This document shows positions 40,687 through 50,567 of a stretch of 64,000 bases of DNA, one piece after another. The stretch is from Streptomyces sp. P3 (GTDB lineage: Bacteria; Actinomycetota; Actinomycetes; Streptomycetales; Streptomycetaceae). Location of the stretch: positions 124,001-188,000 of the forward strand of contig JAFEKX020000001.1 of NCBI GenBank assembly GCA_016893485.2. Direction: 5' to 3'. Within the stretch, counting starts at the first letter, position 1, and the number at the start of each line of letters is the position of its first letter. A model generated the notes under the pieces. The model was not told the origin of the DNA, ran no database searches, and saw only the letters and a list, made by a program, of their open reading frames with translations. A program made the position numbers and the translations under genes.

Positions 40687-42417
40687 TCACCCCAGTAGGG
40701 CGCGACCGGCGCCCAGGACGACCAGCGTGATGATCATTTGGATGACTCCCAAGGCGGCGACCGTCCCACCGGTGCTGGTCGCCGCGAGTTGCAGCATGGT
40801 CAGACCAAGGACGGGGTTTTGTCGGTGACGAGGAACACGGCCGGTTCGGCCTCATTGAGCATGGAGACGAACAACAGGACGAACGAGGCGGCCATGGCGG
40901 GGGCGACCAGGCGGAAGACGATGGTGCGCATCGCCGTCCACCAGCCGGCACCGCTGGTGCGGGCGGCGTTGTCGAGGTCCGCGCCGATGGCCGCCAGCGC
41001 GGGGTAAAAGGCGCTGTAGCCCAGGGCGAGGCTGCGGACGGCGAACGCGATGCCGACGCCCCACAGACTGGCGCGGACCGTTCCCGACCTGTCGAGCAGA
41101 GCGAAGCTCCAGAAGAACGCCATGCCGGTGATCAGGGCTGGCATCATGCGTGGCCACAGCATGCCCTGCTGCAGTGAGCCCCGGAAGCGGAAGTCGGAGC
41201 GGTGCGCGATGACGGAGAGCACGGCGATGACCAGGGTGGTCAGCGCGCCGCCGATGGTGGCGATCAGGAGGCTGTTGACGAGCGAGTCGGTGTAGAGCGG
41301 GTTGGACAAGACGGTGGAGAAGTTGCCGAGGGTGAGCACGCTCCAGGGGAGATGAAGGGCGTCAGCAGGGAAGTGCAGGCCGCGAGTACGACTCCCGCGA
41401 GCGGGACGAGGACGGTGACCAGCAGGACGAGCGCGAGGACAGCGCTCAGCGGCCAGCGCCAAGCGCCCAGCCGGAGCAGCCGCATTCCGGTGGGTTTCCC
41501 GGTGGTGGTGGTGAAACGCGCGGTGTCGCCCACCAGGCGGTTGCGGAGCAGCAGCAGGAGCCCGGAGACTGCGGTGAGCAGGAACACGGCACCGGCGGAC
41601 ACCAGGCCCTGCTGGGAGTCGTTGACCCAGTGGTCGTAGAGGTAGGTCGAGATCAGATTGATCTTGCTGGAGTAGCCCAGGATCAGTGGCAGTCCGAGGA
41701 CTTCCATGGACAGTGCGAAGACCAGAAGGGCGGCGTTGGTCAGAGCCGGGCGCAGGAGGGGCAGGCTGACGGAGACCAGGCTGCGCAGCGGGCCGGCTCC
41801 CGAGGTGCGGGCGGCGTCCTCGAGAGCGGGGTCGATGGAGAGCAGTGTGCCGCGGCACAGCAGGAAGACAACCGGTGCGGCCACGCTGATACCGACCAGG
41901 GCCATGCCGGGGATGCTGTAGAGGTTGACGGGCATGCTGAGCACGGTGTGGGTCTTCAACCAGGACGACGCGAATCCGGCCGGGGTCCACATCACGGCCC
42001 AGCCGAGGATGAGGACGAGTCCTGGCAGGGCCAGCGGGGCGAGCAGCACAGGGGCAAGGACTCTGCGGCCGGGCAGGTCGGTGCGGGTCAGGAGGACCGC
42101 GCTGACGACACCCAGGAGGACCGAGCCCGCCGTGTTGAGCGCGGCGAACAGCAGGGAATTGCCGACGGCCGTCCACCACCGCTGATCGGCCAGCAGGACG
42201 AGGTAGTTGTGCCAGGTCAGGTGCCCCCGGAGTCGTAGAGCGGGGTGGACCAGAATGAGGCGACCGCGACCGGGACGACCGGGCCGACGATGACCAGGAG
42301 GGCGAGGGCCCACAGAATGTAGTGACCCGCGGTGGTGGTGAACAGTCGGCGCCGCGTGATCGATGGCCGGGGCCGGCGAGCGCGTGGGGGCGCTGGCCGC
42401 AGTTCGGTGGTGCTCAT
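40687..42417 (-). CDS. Double-domain ABC permease, FbpB class (several frame breaks)
   Basis: ATG 42417 (ATGA overlap with the binding-protein stop). Two fused permease halves with about 12 membrane segments: HYILWALALLVIVGPVVPVA, VLGVVSAVLLTRTDLPG, MALVGISVAAPVVFLLCRGT; EAA-like loops ALEDAARTSGAGPLRSLVSV and DLDNAARTSGAGWWTAMRTI, one per half. Shifts near 42230, 41355 and 40810 are needed; the last restores GLTMLQLAATSTGGTVAAL to end at 40687. ~576 residues, the usual length of the fused SfuB/FbpB permease. Carries the operon's substrate. Confidence 0.82.
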
Positions 42418-43535
42418 CGGCCGTACGCCTTCTTCCAGCGGGCCTCTATGACGGGCTTGTTCTTGACGATGCCGTCGGGGTATCCGCCGAGAATGAGGTT
42501 CTGGGCGCCTACCGCCTTCCTGATGGCGGGGACTCCGTACGCACACAGTTCGACGCCGTCGCGGTAGGGGGTGAACCCGCCCTTGCAGGCGGCCTCCTGT
42601 CCCTGCACGGAGAGCAGGAAGTTGACGAAGACCTTGGCCGCGTCGGGCGAGCCGGCTTTCTTGGTGACGGCCACGCCCCGGGGCAGCAGCGGCGTGCCGT
42701 CGGTGAGGTAGGTGTAGTCGAGGACCTTGGCGGCGTCTCCCGTGATCAGCGCCCGTACCGTTCCGGCGACGAAGTAGGACGCCTGGTACTGCCCCTGCGC
42801 GAGCTTTTGCATCAGGTTGCCGGTACCGGACTCGACGCCGGAGTTCGCGCCGAGCTCTTCGATGTTCCTCCAGCCGGCCTCGCGGTGTCTGCCGAGGTAC
42901 CCGGCGACCGCGCCGAACGACGTGGGATTGCTGATGTCCGTGGTGGCGATCTTCCCCTTGAGCGAGTCCGACAGCTTCGCCAGCGCGGTGACGTCCTTGG
43001 GCTGCTTGTCCTTGGGGATCAGCGCGGTGTTGTAGACGGCGACGACCGGGTCCTCGGACATCGCCGTCACGCCCGGCGCCAGCCGCGCGTACGCGGGCAG
43101 GTTCGCGACGTTGGGGTCGGTGTAGTCGAGCACGTTGCCTTGGTCGGCGAAGTGCAGCATGCCGACCGCGTCCGAGCCCATGACGACGTCGGCGGTGCGC
43201 GCTCCGGTGGCGGTCTCCGTCGCGTAGCGCTGGAAGGTCTGGGCGTCGTTCATGTTGAGCACCCGCAGCTTCAGATACGGGTACTTCGCCTCGAACGCCT
43301 GGCTGATGGGCTTCATCTGCTGCTCGTCGGCGTTGGTGTACAGGAGAACCGAGCCCTGCTTCCTTGCCCTGGCAAGGGTGGCCGCGTCCACGGGGGTGAC
43401 GGCGGAGGCCTTGCCGACATCAACTTTCGACGTGGCTGCCGCCGGGGCACCGCCTCCGGCGGAGGTGCCACACGCGGCCAGAGTGACGGCGCAAGCGGCC
43501 GTCACGGCGCAGGCGCCAAGGGGTGAGATCCTCAT
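42414..43535 (-). CDS. ABC substrate-binding lipoprotein, Fe3+/polyamine class
   Basis: Intact. Start ATG 43535 (MRISPLGACAVTAACAVTLA, lipobox L-A-A-C at residues ~19-22); an upstream in-frame codon would add a non-signal leader. Body: KQGSVLLYTNADEQQMKPIS, FADQGNVLDYTDPNVANLPA, LYNTALIPKDKQPKDVTALA, GGFTPYRDGVELCAYGVPAI. This is a two-lobed FbpA/PotD-type solute-binding protein (~373 residues). Members bind iron, polyamines, phosphonates or carboxylates. The Tyr pair that binds iron in FbpA is not clear here, and the neighbouring genes make an organic acid more likely. A GntR-type operator sits 13 bases upstream of the start. Confidence 0.9.
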   Translation of the reverse strand: MRISPLGACAVTAACAVTLAACGTSAGGGAPAAATSKVDVGKASAVTPVDAATLARARKQGSVLLYTNADEQQMKPISQAFEAKYPYLKLRVLNMNDAQTFQRYATETATGARTADVVMGSDAVGMLHFADQGNVLDYTDPNVANLPAYARLAPGVTAMSEDPVVAVYNTALIPKDKQPKDVTALAKLSDSLKGKIATTDISNPTSFGAVAGYLGRHREAGWRNIEELGANSGVESGTGNLMQKLAQGQYQASYFVAGTVRALITGDAAKVLDYTYLTDGTPLLPRGVAVTKKAGSPDAAKVFVNFLLSVQGQEAACKGGFTPYRDGVELCAYGVPAIRKAVGAQNLILGGYPDGIVKNKPVIEARWKKAYGR

Positions 43536-43547
43536 CGATCCTCCACT

Positions 43548-43564
43548 ATTTGCTATAGCATTAA
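43548..43564. promoter_or_regulatory. GntR operator before the transporter operon
   Basis: TATTTGCTATAGCATTA, containing the perfect palindrome TGCTATAGCA (43551-43560), 12-28 bases from the binding-protein ATG. The same 5' half, TATTTGCTA-AGC, occurs at 44335-44351 on the same strand next to the gntR start. FadR-type GntR proteins bind such short T-G-x-x-A palindromes. Confidence 0.7.
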
Positions 43565-43603
43565 TGCTGCTGAGTGACACCTGGTTGGCCGCATCGCCTG
43601 GCC

Positions 43604-44323
43604 TCAGCCCGAGAAGCGCATGGACAGCCGTGAGGTGTTGGACGTGCGGCTGTGTGCGCGCATCAGCTTCTCCGCGCGATCACCGTCGCCGGCGGCGATG
43701 GCGTCGTAGATGGCACGATGCTGCTGGTAGCGCTCATCGACGGCACCCCGCCGTTCGCTGCTGACCTCGGACAGGACGCTGTGGCGTCGCTCGTCCGCAC
43801 CGAAGGCGTCGACCATGTGCAGCATCTGGATCAGGGTGGGGTTTCCGCTGGCCTGGTCGACCAGCGTGTGGAATTCCCGCATGCATTCCAGGATGGCGAC
43901 GACCAGTTCCCGCTCCGCAGGACTGCCCTGCGCTGCATCCTGGACCTGCGCGCGGAGCGAGTCCGCCCGCTCCAGCAGGGCGTTCATCTCCCGGCGCTGC
44001 GAGGCGGTCGACTTCTGCGCGGCGAGCCGGGCCGACAGGGCGCGCAGCACGTCTTCGATCATGGTGAATTCACGCAGTTCGTCCTCCTCGAACTTCGCGA
44101 TCCGCACGGAACGCGGCCCAGCGCGTTCCACCAACCGGTCCTGCTCCAGGCGCCGCAGCGCCTCACGCACCGGGGTGGCGCTGATGTCCAGGGACTCCGC
44201 CAGCCCCCGCTCGGTCACCTTCTCCCCGCGCTTGAGCACACCCGAGACGATGGCCTCCCGGATTGCGGAGTAGGCCTGATCGCCGAGAGTCACTGGTGAC
44301 GTGAGGTGTGGAAGCTGTCCCAT
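43604..44323 (-). CDS. GntR-family regulator, FadR/FCD subfamily
   Basis: Intact, 239 residues from ATG 44323. Winged helix at 15-80: TLGDQAYSAIREAIVSGVLK, GEKVTERGLAESLDISATPV, REALRRLEQDRLVERAGPRS. FCD domain at 95-230 with the metal/ligand residues (H of MREFHTLVDQA, R of ERYQQHRAIYDAIAAGDGDR, H of MRAHSRT). This subfamily senses carboxylic acids. It is flanked by the transporter operon (43535 start) and the divergent dehydrogenase, each with a similar operator. It likely represses both and itself. Confidence 0.92.
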   Translation of the reverse strand: MGQLPHLTSPVTLGDQAYSAIREAIVSGVLKRGEKVTERGLAESLDISATPVREALRRLEQDRLVERAGPRSVRIAKFEEDELREFTMIEDVLRALSARLAAQKSTASQRREMNALLERADSLRAQVQDAAQGSPAERELVVAILECMREFHTLVDQASGNPTLIQMLHMVDAFGADERRHSVLSEVSSERRGAVDERYQQHRAIYDAIAAGDGDRAEKLMRAHSRTSNTSRLSMRFSG

Positions 44324-44334
44324 AGCACGTACCG

Positions 44335-44351
44335 TATTTGCTACAGCGTGA
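44335..44351. promoter_or_regulatory. Second GntR operator between gntR and the dehydrogenase
   Basis: TATTTGCTACAGCGTGA, 12 bases from the gntR start and 66 bases before the dehydrogenase start. It matches 13 of 17 positions with the site at 43548-43564. Suggests control of both divergent genes. Confidence 0.6.
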
Positions 44352-44416
44352 TTGTCAACCCGTTACAGCCATAGAAACGCGTCTGGCGACACGACGGCCT
44401 GTCCTCTGGAGGCACA

Positions 44417-45375
44417 GTGCACATCGTCCTCACCCGGCCCATCCATACCAGCGAGGCCCGGCGGCTGCGCGACGCGGGGCACGAGGTCACCGAACTGGCC
44501 GGCCCTGACGGGCTGCCCCCTGCATGGATCGCGCCGCACTGCGCAGGTGCCGACGCGATCATCAGCCACCTGACCGACACCATCGACGCAGCTGTGCTGG
44601 CCACTCCCGGGTTGCGCGTCGTGGCGAACGTGGCCGCCGGCTACGACAACATTGATCTGCGTGCCGCGGCCTCGCACGACATCGTCGTTACCCACACGCC
44701 CGGCGTCCTGACTGAGGCCAGTGCTGATCTAGCGCTCGCCCTGATGCTGGCCGTCGCCAGACATGTTCCCGCCGAGGACGCCACGGTCCGATCCGGCAGC
44801 ACAGGGCCATGGCAGCTTCTGCACGAACCGATGGGTACGGATCTGTCGGGCGCGGTCCTCGGCATCGTCGGCATGGGACGTATCGGCCGGGCCACCGCAT
44901 GGCGGGCCCGCTTCGGGTTCGGCATGGAGGTCCTCTACACGTCGCGCCGGCCGCATCCCGAGGCCGAGGAGCAACTCAACGCGACCCGCGTGCCGTTGGA
45001 GGCGCTGCTGCGCCGCTCGGACATCGTGTCCCTGCACATTGCCCTGACGGAGGAGACCCGTCACCTGATCAAAATGGACACCCTCGCCCTCATGAAGCCC
45101 GGGGCGATCCTGGTGAACACCGCCCGCGGCGGCCTGATCAGGAGGAGGACCTCGCCCACGCCCTGATCGAGGGGACGCTGGCCGGAGCAGGCCTAGACGT
45201 GTTCGAAAACGAGCCGGAGGTCCACCCCGCGTTGCTGGCCTGCGGTAACCGCACGGTCCTCACCCCGCACATCGGCAGCGCGACAGCCAGGACCCGTCTG
45301 GCGATGGCCGCCCTGGCCGTCGAGAACGTCCTCGCCGTCCTCGCCGGGCGCCCCGCCCTGCATCCGGTGACCTGA
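44417..45375 (+). CDS. D-2-hydroxyacid dehydrogenase (one frame break)
   Basis: GTG 44417. MHIVLTRPIHTSEARRLRDA; NAD-binding Rossmann LGIVGMGRIGRATAWRARFG (G-M-G-x-I-G); catalytic residues expected for this family: NTARGGLI (Arg), DVFENEPEVHP (Glu) and LTPHIGSATARTRLA (His). A single shift near 45142 is needed (GLI, then EEDLAHALIEGTLAGAGLDV). ~319 residues. Closest to glyoxylate/hydroxypyruvate reductases that reduce 2-oxoacids with NAD(P)H. Divergent from gntR and sharing its operator, it probably handles a 2-oxoacid made from the RraA aldolase step. Confidence 0.85.
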
Positions 45376-45588
45376 ACTTCCAGGCCGGCCGCCGGAAGAG
45401 ACACGCCGAGTGCGGCCGCAGCCCGCGCTGCCGGATCGCCCGCCCCGACGGTCCTGGCACCACAGACCAGGCGGGAACAGCCCGCGCGCCCCCGGCCACG
45501 GCATTCAGCCCATGGGTCCAACGGAATAGCACTCCTAGTCTCATTCGCCGCACAACGATCTTGGCTGTCTTTTTCTCGCTCGTGGACG

Positions 45589-45891
45589 TCAGCCGAGAGC
45601 GGATTCCCGGGCGGGGAAGAAGTCGGCGCTCTGGACGTACTCCATGGCTTTGGTGAACTCCGGGTCGGCGAGGCCGTGTTCCATTTCCTGCAGGCTCAGA
45701 TCCTCCACACGGGTCTGGATCCAGTACAGGTTGCCCAGCGGATCGCGTACCCGCCCGACCTGGTCTCCGAAGAACAGGTGGGTGACCTCGGTGACCGAAG
45801 TTCCGCCAGCCGCGACAGCCTGACGGTGCACGGCGTCGGCATCCTCGACGGCGGACATCGGCACCAGCCTGCGGTGTGCAACGGGCCGTCC
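45589..45891 (-). pseudogene. VOC/glyoxalase-family C-terminal remnant
   Basis: Reverse-strand frame ends at 45589 in AMEYVQSADFFPARESALG. It contains SAVEDADAVHRQAVAAGGTS, VTEVTHLFFGDQVGRVRDPL, GNLYWIQTRVEDLSLQEMEH. The G-x-x-D-P-x-G-N-x-W-x-I-x-T motif is that of the PhnB-like VOC superfamily. The N-terminal half with the first metal ligand is gone and replaced by unrelated sequence at about 45890. Confidence 0.65.
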
Positions 45892-46055
45892 TGTTATCCG
45901 AGGAGCTCCGTTGCCCGTTCGTCTTGCCTTCTCGCCCGCGCTGACGACCGTCACCCGTACGGTGACTGTGGCCGCGGGCCCGTTCGCGCCGGGTCACTTG
46001 GGCGGCTGCGTGATCTGCCGTCCCGGGTCGGAATGTACTTCCTGCTCGCCATGTC

Positions 46056-46235
46056 ATGTGTCTGTTTCCCGAGGTCGGCTACAGGCTGGTCTGGGACAAG
46101 CTGACCGGCGGCCTGACGGGAACGTACGAGAGGCCGCCGTACGAAGTGATCTCCCCGATGGGCAGTTCGCTACTCCCGGCAACGCGACGGATCACCGGAA
46201 GTCTGCCCCTGAACTGCTCAGGCCGGTGCGCCTGA
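46056..46235 (+). pseudogene. IS4-type transposase N-terminal remnant
   Basis: ATG 46056 gives MCLFPEVGYRLVWDKLTGGL and then loses similarity; F-x-x-V-G-Y-x-x-V-W-x-K-L-T-G-L is the hallmark of the IS4-family transposase N-terminal domain (Transposase_IS4_N). About 60 residues remain, ending at a TGA inside the hairpin at 46209-46244. No catalytic domain is left. Confidence 0.55.
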
Positions 46236-46256
46236 GCAGTTCAGGTCGCACCGGCC
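46209..46256. terminator. Two overlapping, mutually exclusive hairpins
   Basis: Stem A: CTGAACTGCTCAGG (46209-46222) with its perfect complement at 46231-46244, 8-base loop. Stem B: GGCCGGTGCG (46221-46230) with its perfect complement CGCACCGGCC at 46247-46256. They share bases 46221-46244 and cannot form together. It lies 8 bases after the end of the lodB gene on the other strand, so it is most likely a bidirectional terminator; the alternative-pairing design could also act as an attenuator or protein site. Confidence 0.75.
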
Positions 46257-46263
46257 GAGGCTG

Positions 46264-47461
46264 TCAGGGCACGTCGGCTAGGCGCCGCGCCCAGAAGGAG
46301 CGGTCGGCCCAGCGGGCCTCTTGGGCGTGGATGACACGGTGGCCGCGCAGATATGCGCTCCGTGCGGCCGCGACCTGGTCCGCGTAGGCGCCGAGGGACG
46401 AGTCCGCGCCGTCAGGAGCGCCACTCAGGCGGGCGTCGACAGCCAGGCCCGCGCTCAGCCCGGTGTAGAGGGCGGTCAGCACGCCCTGGGAGGAGAGCGG
46501 GTCGAAGGCGACCGCCGCGTCACCGGCGGCGGTCCAGCCGTCTCCGTACACCCGGTCCAGGTACGCCGTGTGCGCGGCGGCCCGGCGGGGCGCGGTGGGT
46601 GACGTGGGCGGGGGCCCGTCCCGGTGGACCCATCGGGAGACGTGGCGGGTGACCGACATCCGTCGGTGGAAGTGGCGTGCGGTGTGGGTGGCGGCCGGCA
46701 GGTCGGTGTCGGTGAAGTAGGCGACCAGGCGCCCGCCGGAGGGCTGCGGGGCGGGTACCACCAGCCGTCCTCGTCGGACTCGACGAGGGAGCGGCGGTCG
46801 GTGTCCAGCGGGTCCGATTCAAGGGGCACGTACAGGGCTGTGAGCCGGTCCCGGACCCGCCGCCGGGCCCCGCACCGGACCGCTATGGCGGCGGCGCGGC
46901 CGGTGGCGTCGATCACCCAGCGGCAGCGCACCGTCCGCTCGCCACCGGACGCGGACCCACCTCCGCCTGCGGACCCGCTCCCGCCCCCGACCCGCCACCG
47001 GCAGGGCCCGTGCCGCCGCGCAGGACCAAGGTCCAGCCGCTGTCCGGCGTCCGCACCGTTTCGCGTACGGCCGTGCCCTCGGCGACCTCCGCCCCTGCCG
47101 CGCGGCAGGCGTCGCGCAGCCGCTGGTCGAACAGCCGTCGGTCGAGGTGCCAGCCATGGCCGTGCGGGTCGTTGATGAAGTCGACGGTGTGCAGGTCGGC
47201 CGAACCCCACGCCGAAAGACTGCCGTAGCAGGGCAGGTGTCCGGAGTCGAGAACGCGGTCTGCTATGCCGAGGTCGCCGAGCAGGACCCGCCCGGCGGGT
47301 ACGAGCGTCTCGCCGACCTTGGGCGGCCCGGTGCCGGCGTCCGCCAGCAGGACCGTACGGCCCGCCCGGGCGAGCATGATCGCGGCGGCGCAGCCGGCCG
47401 GGCCGCCGCCCGCCACCACGACGTCGTAGGTGTCCGCGCCGAGAGCGAGGGCGGCGCTCAC
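46264..47461 (-). CDS. LodB/GoxB-like FAD-dependent maturation protein (frame broken twice)
   Basis: GTG 47461 overlaps the oxidase stop. FAD-binding start YDVVVAGGGPAGCAAAIMLA (G-x-G-x-x-G) and LADAGTGPPKVGETLVPAGR, as in tryptophan-halogenase-like monooxygenases. Then a Gly-rich insert near residues 160-175 (GTGPAGGGSGAGAG). After shifts near 46975 and 46770 the C-terminal half reads VIDATGRAAAIAVRCGARRR, GDAAVAFDPLSSQGVLTALY (the second FAD motif G-D-A), and ends WADRSFWARRLADVP. ~398 residues. In characterised pairs LodB is needed to make the cysteine tryptophylquinone cofactor of LodA. Coupled to the oxidase gene. Confidence 0.82.
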
Positions 47462-49480
47462 CGCGCGTCGCGGAAGGGGTCGAGTTTCTCGAGGTATCCG
47501 GCGGTGATCTCCTCCTCGCGGTAGCCGGTCGCCCTGGCCGCCTCGCCGACGGCCCGCGCCGCCGCGGACTCGGCCTCGACGGCTTCGAGGGCGACCCTTC
47601 CCTCGGGCGAACGGCCCGCCGCCGCGGCCAACACGTGCGGCCCCGCCTCGGGCACCTGCACGTTGACGAGGTTCGCCCTGTCCGGTGCCTGAGCGAGCGG
47701 TTGTCCCGGGCGCGACTCCACCAGGATCCGGTCGGGGAACTTCCGTCGCCCACGGTGTAGTCGCGCACCTCGACGACGCCGAGTTTGGCCCAGTCCTTGA
47801 TCATCTGTGTGCGTTGCTCGTTCATGGTGCCGGTGAGTCCGCGCAGCCAGGTCGCCCGCCGCTCGAACGCCTCCTCCCGGGCGCTGTCGTCGCTCCCGGC
47901 CGACGGCGTGTTGACCTTCTCGAAGTCCTCCAGCTTGAGCACATGGTTGGGTACCTGGGCAGGCCAGAAGGTCGGCAGGTACGGGCTGTACCGGGGCCCC
48001 AGGTTGGCCAACACCTCGTAGCCCGAGCGGCAGCTCGCGGTGTCCGCCTGCCAGGGGGCGGCCATCCAGCGGGTGAGGTCACCGGGGCCCTGAGCCTGGA
48101 GGGGGCCAGTGGCGGAGACCACCTCGTCCGGAAGCAGGGTGGGCCCGTAATCGGGTTCCGCGGTGGCGGGGGCGCGGTGCCGGATGCGGAAGGGCGCGCT
48201 GAACATGCTCGCGTGCCTGATCGGCCAGGTGACCTCGATCCCCGGGTGGAACGCGTCGGCGGCGCAGCCTCCAGGGCCGCCCGGTCCAGCAGCCCCGGCT
48301 GCTCGGCGGCAGGGGCGTCGTCGATGTTGGGGCGCGGCTGCCGCAGGGGTCCGGCCACGAACGCCCCGTCCGCCCAACGCTGAAGCATCCAGTCCTGGGT
48401 CGGCGACAGCGCCAGGTGCTGAAGCACGGATTTGGGCTTGCTGGCCATGGCGTCGCCGTACAGCCACGGCCACGGCAGCGGGGACTTTCCGTCACGGTCG
48501 TAGTCGCGCAAGGAGGCGTACACCTGACGGCGCAGTTCCCGGGTTCGGTCGGACGGATCGGCGAGCCTCTTGCGCATCGTCGGCGAGAGGAAGAAGTTGG
48601 GGCCGTTCCAGCCGAACTGGGTCGCGAAACCGTGGTTGACCCACTGCAGATCGCAGAACCTGCGGAATATCGGCTCGATGTGATCGGCGAACGAGACCTG
48701 CGGCGGGCGGGTCAGCGAACCGGCCTGGAAGAAGACGTCGAAGAGCAGGTCGTAGAGGGTACGGACGGACTTCACGCCGGGGGCGTAGTGCGGAGGTCCC
48801 ACCACGACCCAGGCGGGGACGGCGGTCAGATCCTGGCCGTCGATTGTGACCTTCGCTGTCACCGGTCCGTCGGACACATCGTCGTACCAGGTGTCGTTGT
48901 TGGTGACCCCGGTGATCGGCTGGTTCTTGTAGGAGGCGGAGTTTCCCCGGCCACCGAGCACCACCAGGCGGCCGTCGGAACGAGTGGAGATCTCGCCGAG
49001 GTACACCGCCTTGTCCATGACCTTGCCGGTGTCGAACTTCTGCGTCTCGGTCTTCGAGCCGCGAACGGTGCGGCTGCCGGGATCGTTGACCAGCTTCTTC
49101 CTGTCGGCGACCACGACGTCGGCGTTGCGTCGGCCGTACTGCTCTGCCGTGAGCGTCTTGCCCTCGGGGATGTCCAGCGCCAGATGGAACTGATACCAGG
49201 CGGCCTTCTTGTTGGCCAGATGCACCGTCCACTGGATCTCGGTGACACCTTCGCTGCCCGGCTTCAGTTCCCGTACGACCTCCCCGGCGGCGTTGTAGCC
49301 GTACACACGGAATCGTGCGGCCTGCCTCCGTATCGCCCCGGAAGCGTCCTTGTAGGAGCCGGCGTCCGCTGGTCTTTGGTCCGGTGATTCCGGGCCGATG
49401 AAGGGTGCCTCTGCGCTGTTGCCGACCCGGGCGACACCGATGGCGGGGTGGATCTTCACCTGCACGATGTGACTGTCCAT
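47458..49480 (-). CDS. LodA/GoxA-family CTQ-dependent amino-acid oxidase (frame broken three times)
   Basis: ATG 49480 (MDSHIVQVKIHPAIGVARVG). The first ~400 residues are in one frame: NSAEAPFIGPESPDQRPADA, VYLGEISTRSDGRLVVLGGR, DQDLTAVPAWVVVGPPHYAP-like region. After a shift near 48270 the next part reads FHPGIEVTWPIRHASMFSAP, WQADTASCRSGYEVLANL and YLPTFWPAQVPNHVLKLEDF. The Cys in DTASC and the Trp in TFWPAQVPN are placed as the pair that forms the CTQ cofactor in lysine-epsilon-oxidase LodA. After further shifts near 47740 it ends YREEEITAGYLEKLDPFRDA at 47458. ~674 residues. Oxidises an amino acid (lysine for LodA, glycine for GoxA) with release of H2O2. The substrate cannot be told. Confidence 0.85.
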
Positions 49481-49483
49481 CAA

Positions 49484-49891
49484 AGAACCCTCCGTTGTGA
49501 ATTCAACCGGTCGAAGGTATGTGGTCGCACATGAAGAGGGTGCAGGCCGAGCTCGCGTTCCGAGGGCGGGGCTCGGGTCAGGGTCCTGCCCGGCGCCAGT
49601 CCGTCACAGAGCCGGGGTCCGTGTGTTCCCCGGGCGCAGCAGGTCGGACGGTGGCGAGCTGGCCCAGGCCGGCGGGGACAGGCGATGATGAACGGGCAGG
49701 CACGGTCTTCCGTCGCGGTGATCAGGGAATCGACACCTCATGATCACCTGTAAGTCGTCCCTGCCTTCGCCTCACCAGGTCTCCAAACTGCGCAGCACGC
49801 TGACGACCTGTGACCGGTTGGATATCCCTACCTACGCCCGTCTGACGAAGAGCCATGTGGCCATGAAAATGGTCACCATCAGTAATCGAGG
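49484..49891. other. Promoter region of the oxidase and undefined sequence
   Basis: The reverse-strand oxidase start has CGGAGGGTTC 5-14 bases upstream as ribosome-binding site (49484-49494). The remaining ~390 bases contain no recognisable gene on either strand, and border on a transposase remnant. Confidence 0.35.
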
Positions 49892-50335
49892 TCAGACCGC
49901 TGATTCCCGATGCGGGAAGCACGCAGATGACTCGCCGGTTCCAGCGACGGCCGGGCCGAGGCTCGGTGAGAGGTGGGCCACCGCCAAGGCGACAGCCTCG
50001 TCGGCTGTGGCAGCCTCGCCGAGGACACCCTCGTGAAGAAACCGCTGAACGCGGGCGGTGGAGAGGTCCGGGGCGTGGTCGGCGAGCACGGTCAGGCCCT
50101 CGTGCAGGTAGCGGTAGGCGGTCGGTGTCGAGATGCCGTTGTCCCGGGCCAGTTGGACGAGCCGGGCACCGTCGATAAACCGCCGCAGCACGAGGGCTGC
50201 CTGCTTGAAGGCGCCCAGCGCGCGGGTGCCTCTGCGAGTCCCGAGCCGTTCCCGGTGCTCGTGCAGCAGTTTCGCGACGTGCTCGGCGGTCTCCCGACGG
50301 GCATGGAGCCCCGTGGTGTGGGTGACACTGGTCAA
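49892..50335 (-). pseudogene. IS-element transposase remnant (helix-turn-helix part)
   Basis: GTG/ATG near 50335: HTTGLHARRETAEHVAKLLH, RRFIDGARLVQLARDNGIST, PTAYRYLHEGLTVLADHAPD, LSTARVQRFLHEGVLGEAAT. This is the N-terminal DNA-binding half of the transposases with a DDE_Tnp_4 catalytic half. The latter is missing (the frame runs into a Pro/Gly/Ser tail), so it is an inactive fragment. No terminal repeats seen. Confidence 0.65.
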
Positions 50336-50567
50336 TGCATCAAACCTCTGGTGCTCGGGAACGTGATCTTCGCAGACCTGTTCCTACCAGGGGTTTCACT
50401 CACGCCTGACGTCGGATAACCATGCTGCCGTCCAGCGAGTCGTCACGCACTGCAAACGTCAGATTGCCGAGAAGACCTCACTGCCTCGTTCAGACCCGGG
50501 CCAGGGCCACTGGCTGAAGTGCCGGTTGTCATCCCGCCCGATCGAACGCGAGGGTCTTTGCCGGCTC

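Noticed and set aside
43604-44323. Forward frame opposite the GntR gene
   Set aside because: No motifs; the reverse strand has an intact GntR protein.
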